A stretch of 64,000 nucleotides of DNA from CAVXXD01 sp963765625 (lineage in GTDB: Bacteria; Actinomycetota; Geothermincolia; Geothermincolales; Geothermincolaceae), in the NCBI GenBank assembly GCA_963765625.1, contig CAVXXD010000006.1, forward strand, positions 310,001 to 374,000. The letters run 5' to 3'. Positions 62,717 through 64,000 of this stretch are shown in pieces. A program made the translations under genes and the position numbers. Numbering within the stretch: position 1 is the stretch's first letter; every line of letters begins with the position of its first letter. The notes under the pieces were generated by a model. That model did no database searches, was not told where the DNA came from, and was given only the letters and a program-made list of their open reading frames with translations.

Positions 62717-63877
62717 CTACCGGCGCGACCGCCAGGCATGGAAGCCGTTGCTCAGGGCATTGAAGCCGTATTTCGCCACGTATGCGGGCATGCTCTCCGT
62801 CGGCTTGCGGTAGCCCGGCACTTCCTGCATGGACCGCGCGCCCCTGGTGCAAGCCACGACGCACAACCCGCAGCCGATGCAGCGCTGCGGCCGGTGCTCT
62901 ATCCACGCAGCCTCTCCCTCCCCCATTAAGACATGGGCGCCCATGGGGCAGGCCTTGACGCAGTCGCCGCACTTCACGCACCTGGCGATGTCGTGGCCGG
63001 GCATGAAGTGGGGCGGGGCGACCATGCCGGGCTGGCTGAATTCGGAGACGGTGCGCAGGGCGTCGCAGCAGCAGCCGCAGCAGGAGCAGCAGGCACCGCT
63101 AAACTGCCCGCTGTCGTTGTTCATCATCCAGGTGACCAGCCCCTGGCTCTCGGCCTCGGTCTTCATCTCCATGACGTCCCGCCGGCTGAGCTTCCTCCCG
63201 AAGCCCCGGTTGACGACGGCTGGCGCCATCTTCCCCATTACGGTGCAGGTCTCTATGAGCCTGCCGCAGCCATTACCCAGCATCTCCGCGGAAGTGCGGC
63301 ACTGGCAGGGCATAACCGCAAAATCATCGTAACGTTCCAGGATGACCTCCAGGCGATCGGAGGGATAGGCCATGGGCAGGGCGTTGATCACCTCGCCCAC
63401 CGGCAGGTAACGGACCGCGTTAATGGGGCGCCGGGCGTAGTCGGCCATGAAACCAGTCTCGTAGAGGGCTTCGTGCAACTCGGCGAAGCGGCGCTGCCAG
63501 GCGGAGGGGGCTTCCTGGGTCGAGGACTGCAGCATCACAAACTCGAAGGCTCCGGGGAGTATGGGCATCATCATGAAGAGATCTCTTCCGCCTTTATGCA
63601 TGGACACGATGACGCACTTCTCCTCGGCCAGGCCCTTGAGTAGCCTGGCAGCTTCCTCGGGCGATGTGCCCGAGGCCTTGGCCAGTCCCGCGGCGGTACG
63701 GGGAAGCATGGGTTTCATGTGGCGCACCAGTTCCGCTTCTTCGAGGGTGTACATGTGCTCCACCAGGGAGACGAGTTCGTCGCAGAAGCGCGGCCCCAGC
63801 AGCAGGGGGCTGGTGTAGGTCTTCGCTATGTCAAGGTATGCCTTCGCCATTCCAGGATAGTCGCCGGGTAACGTCAT
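62717..63877 (-). CDS. CxCCxCxC-core protein with dicluster ferredoxin domain, member C
   Basis: ATG 63877 behind AAGGAG; 386 residues. A long N-terminal extension has a winged-helix-like segment (PRTAAGLAKASGTSPEEAAR then LLKGLAEEKCVIVSMHKGG). It is followed by VMPCQCRTSAEMLGNGCGRL, IETCTVMG, and the core CCSCCGCCCDALRTVSEF. The C-terminal ferredoxin domain has CVKCGDCVKACPMGAHVL and CIGCGLCVVACTRGARSM. The winged helix is absent from members A and B, so this may be a redox-sensing regulator or an enzyme subunit with a docking domain. Only AT-rich sequence with nothing recognisable follows, from 63878 to 64000. Confidence 0.65.
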   Translation of the reverse strand: MTLPGDYPGMAKAYLDIAKTYTSPLLLGPRFCDELVSLVEHMYTLEEAELVRHMKPMLPRTAAGLAKASGTSPEEAARLLKGLAEEKCVIVSMHKGGRDLFMMMPILPGAFEFVMLQSSTQEAPSAWQRRFAELHEALYETGFMADYARRPINAVRYLPVGEVINALPMAYPSDRLEVILERYDDFAVMPCQCRTSAEMLGNGCGRLIETCTVMGKMAPAVVNRGFGRKLSRRDVMEMKTEAESQGLVTWMMNNDSGQFSGACCSCCGCCCDALRTVSEFSQPGMVAPPHFMPGHDIARCVKCGDCVKACPMGAHVLMGEGEAAWIEHRPQRCIGCGLCVVACTRGARSMQEVPGYRKPTESMPAYVAKYGFNALSNGFHAWRSRR

Positions 63878-64000
63878 GGTTTTTCTCCTTCTAATCAGCT
63901 TGGCCAAAACTCTTTCACTAGCTACATTTTACATGCGGCGGTTGACGCGCCATAGCAGGTCGGGTTCGCTATTTAGAGATGTTTGGCTTTACGAGTATAG

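Noticed and set aside
1..64000. tRNA or rRNA genes
   Set aside because: I saw no GTTCGAA-type T-loop within a cloverleaf context in intergenic DNA, and no rRNA-like segment; a covariance search would be decisive.

Overview
The window is GC-rich, gene-dense bacterial chromosome with strong GGAGG-type ribosome binding sites. I see no rRNA, tRNA, CRISPR array or recognisable transposase gene. Three traits suggest an uncultured, probably anaerobic, high-GC lineage, perhaps a deep Actinomycetota group related to Geothermincolia: secreted beta-propeller proteins built from 'WYLAEG...GFETWVLVQNP' modules, an LigD/Ku repair operon, and many Fe-S, old-yellow-enzyme and Cys-rich redox proteins. That placement is inference. 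About fifty apparent single-base frameshifts interrupt otherwise well-conserved genes. They cluster at 0.8-9, 22, 33-38 and 58-61 kb, while several long genes (15.7-18.2, 23.6-26.0, 47.5-54.0 kb) are clean. I read most of them as consensus errors rather than decay, and give the frameshifted genes as CDS with the breaks noted.

Layout. 1-0.8 kb: start of an MFS gene, tandem REP-like repeats, a broken lipoprotein fragment, a terminator and an operator-like palindrome. 0.8-6.7 kb: a co-directional redox/metabolic cluster of two L-2-amino-thiazoline-4-carboxylate (ATC) hydrolase-like paralogues, a doubled C_GCAxxG_C_C protein, a DUF169 protein, a large FMN/Fe-S/FAD oxidoreductase and a Cys-rich protein. 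6.9-15.5 kb: a duplicated HAMP sensor without output domain, an Fe-S protein, two copies of a duplicated zinc-ribbon family, two DUF3068-like proteins, a ferredoxin-type protein and an alpha/beta hydrolase. 15.7-26 kb: RND exporter, PAS histidine kinase, CrtC/AttH-like lipoprotein, a third zinc-ribbon paralogue, and an ABC exporter pair.

26-35 kb: a long REP-like hairpin, GH3 beta-glucosidase, RsgA GTPase, a racemase-family protein, a PC4-like ssDNA-binding protein, then a non-homologous end-joining locus (LigD phosphoesterase-polymerase, Ku, an RseC-like protein and a ketopantoate-reductase-like enzyme in one leftward operon, with a stand-alone ATP-dependent ligase divergent from it). 35-47 kb: MEDS-PAS histidine kinase, DUF6506, acyltransferase 3, ADP-forming acyl-CoA synthetase alpha subunit, UbiA prenyltransferase, Tat-lipoprotein ATC hydrolase, lipoprotein hydrolase, a single HAMP sensor with a small partner, thiolase and a hemolysin III protein.

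47-54 kb: two large secreted propeller proteins flanking a TPR protein. 54-64 kb: a type B carboxylesterase, two further Fe-S proteins sharing an unusual CxCCxCxC core with the 11.6 kb protein, an MFS exporter coupled to an ATP-grasp-like ligase, and two FAD oxidoreductases. The most distinctive unexplained elements are the three zinc-ribbon paralogues, the three CxCCxCxC ferredoxin-fusion proteins, the output-less HAMP sensors with a shared C-terminal tail, and the modular surface propellers.
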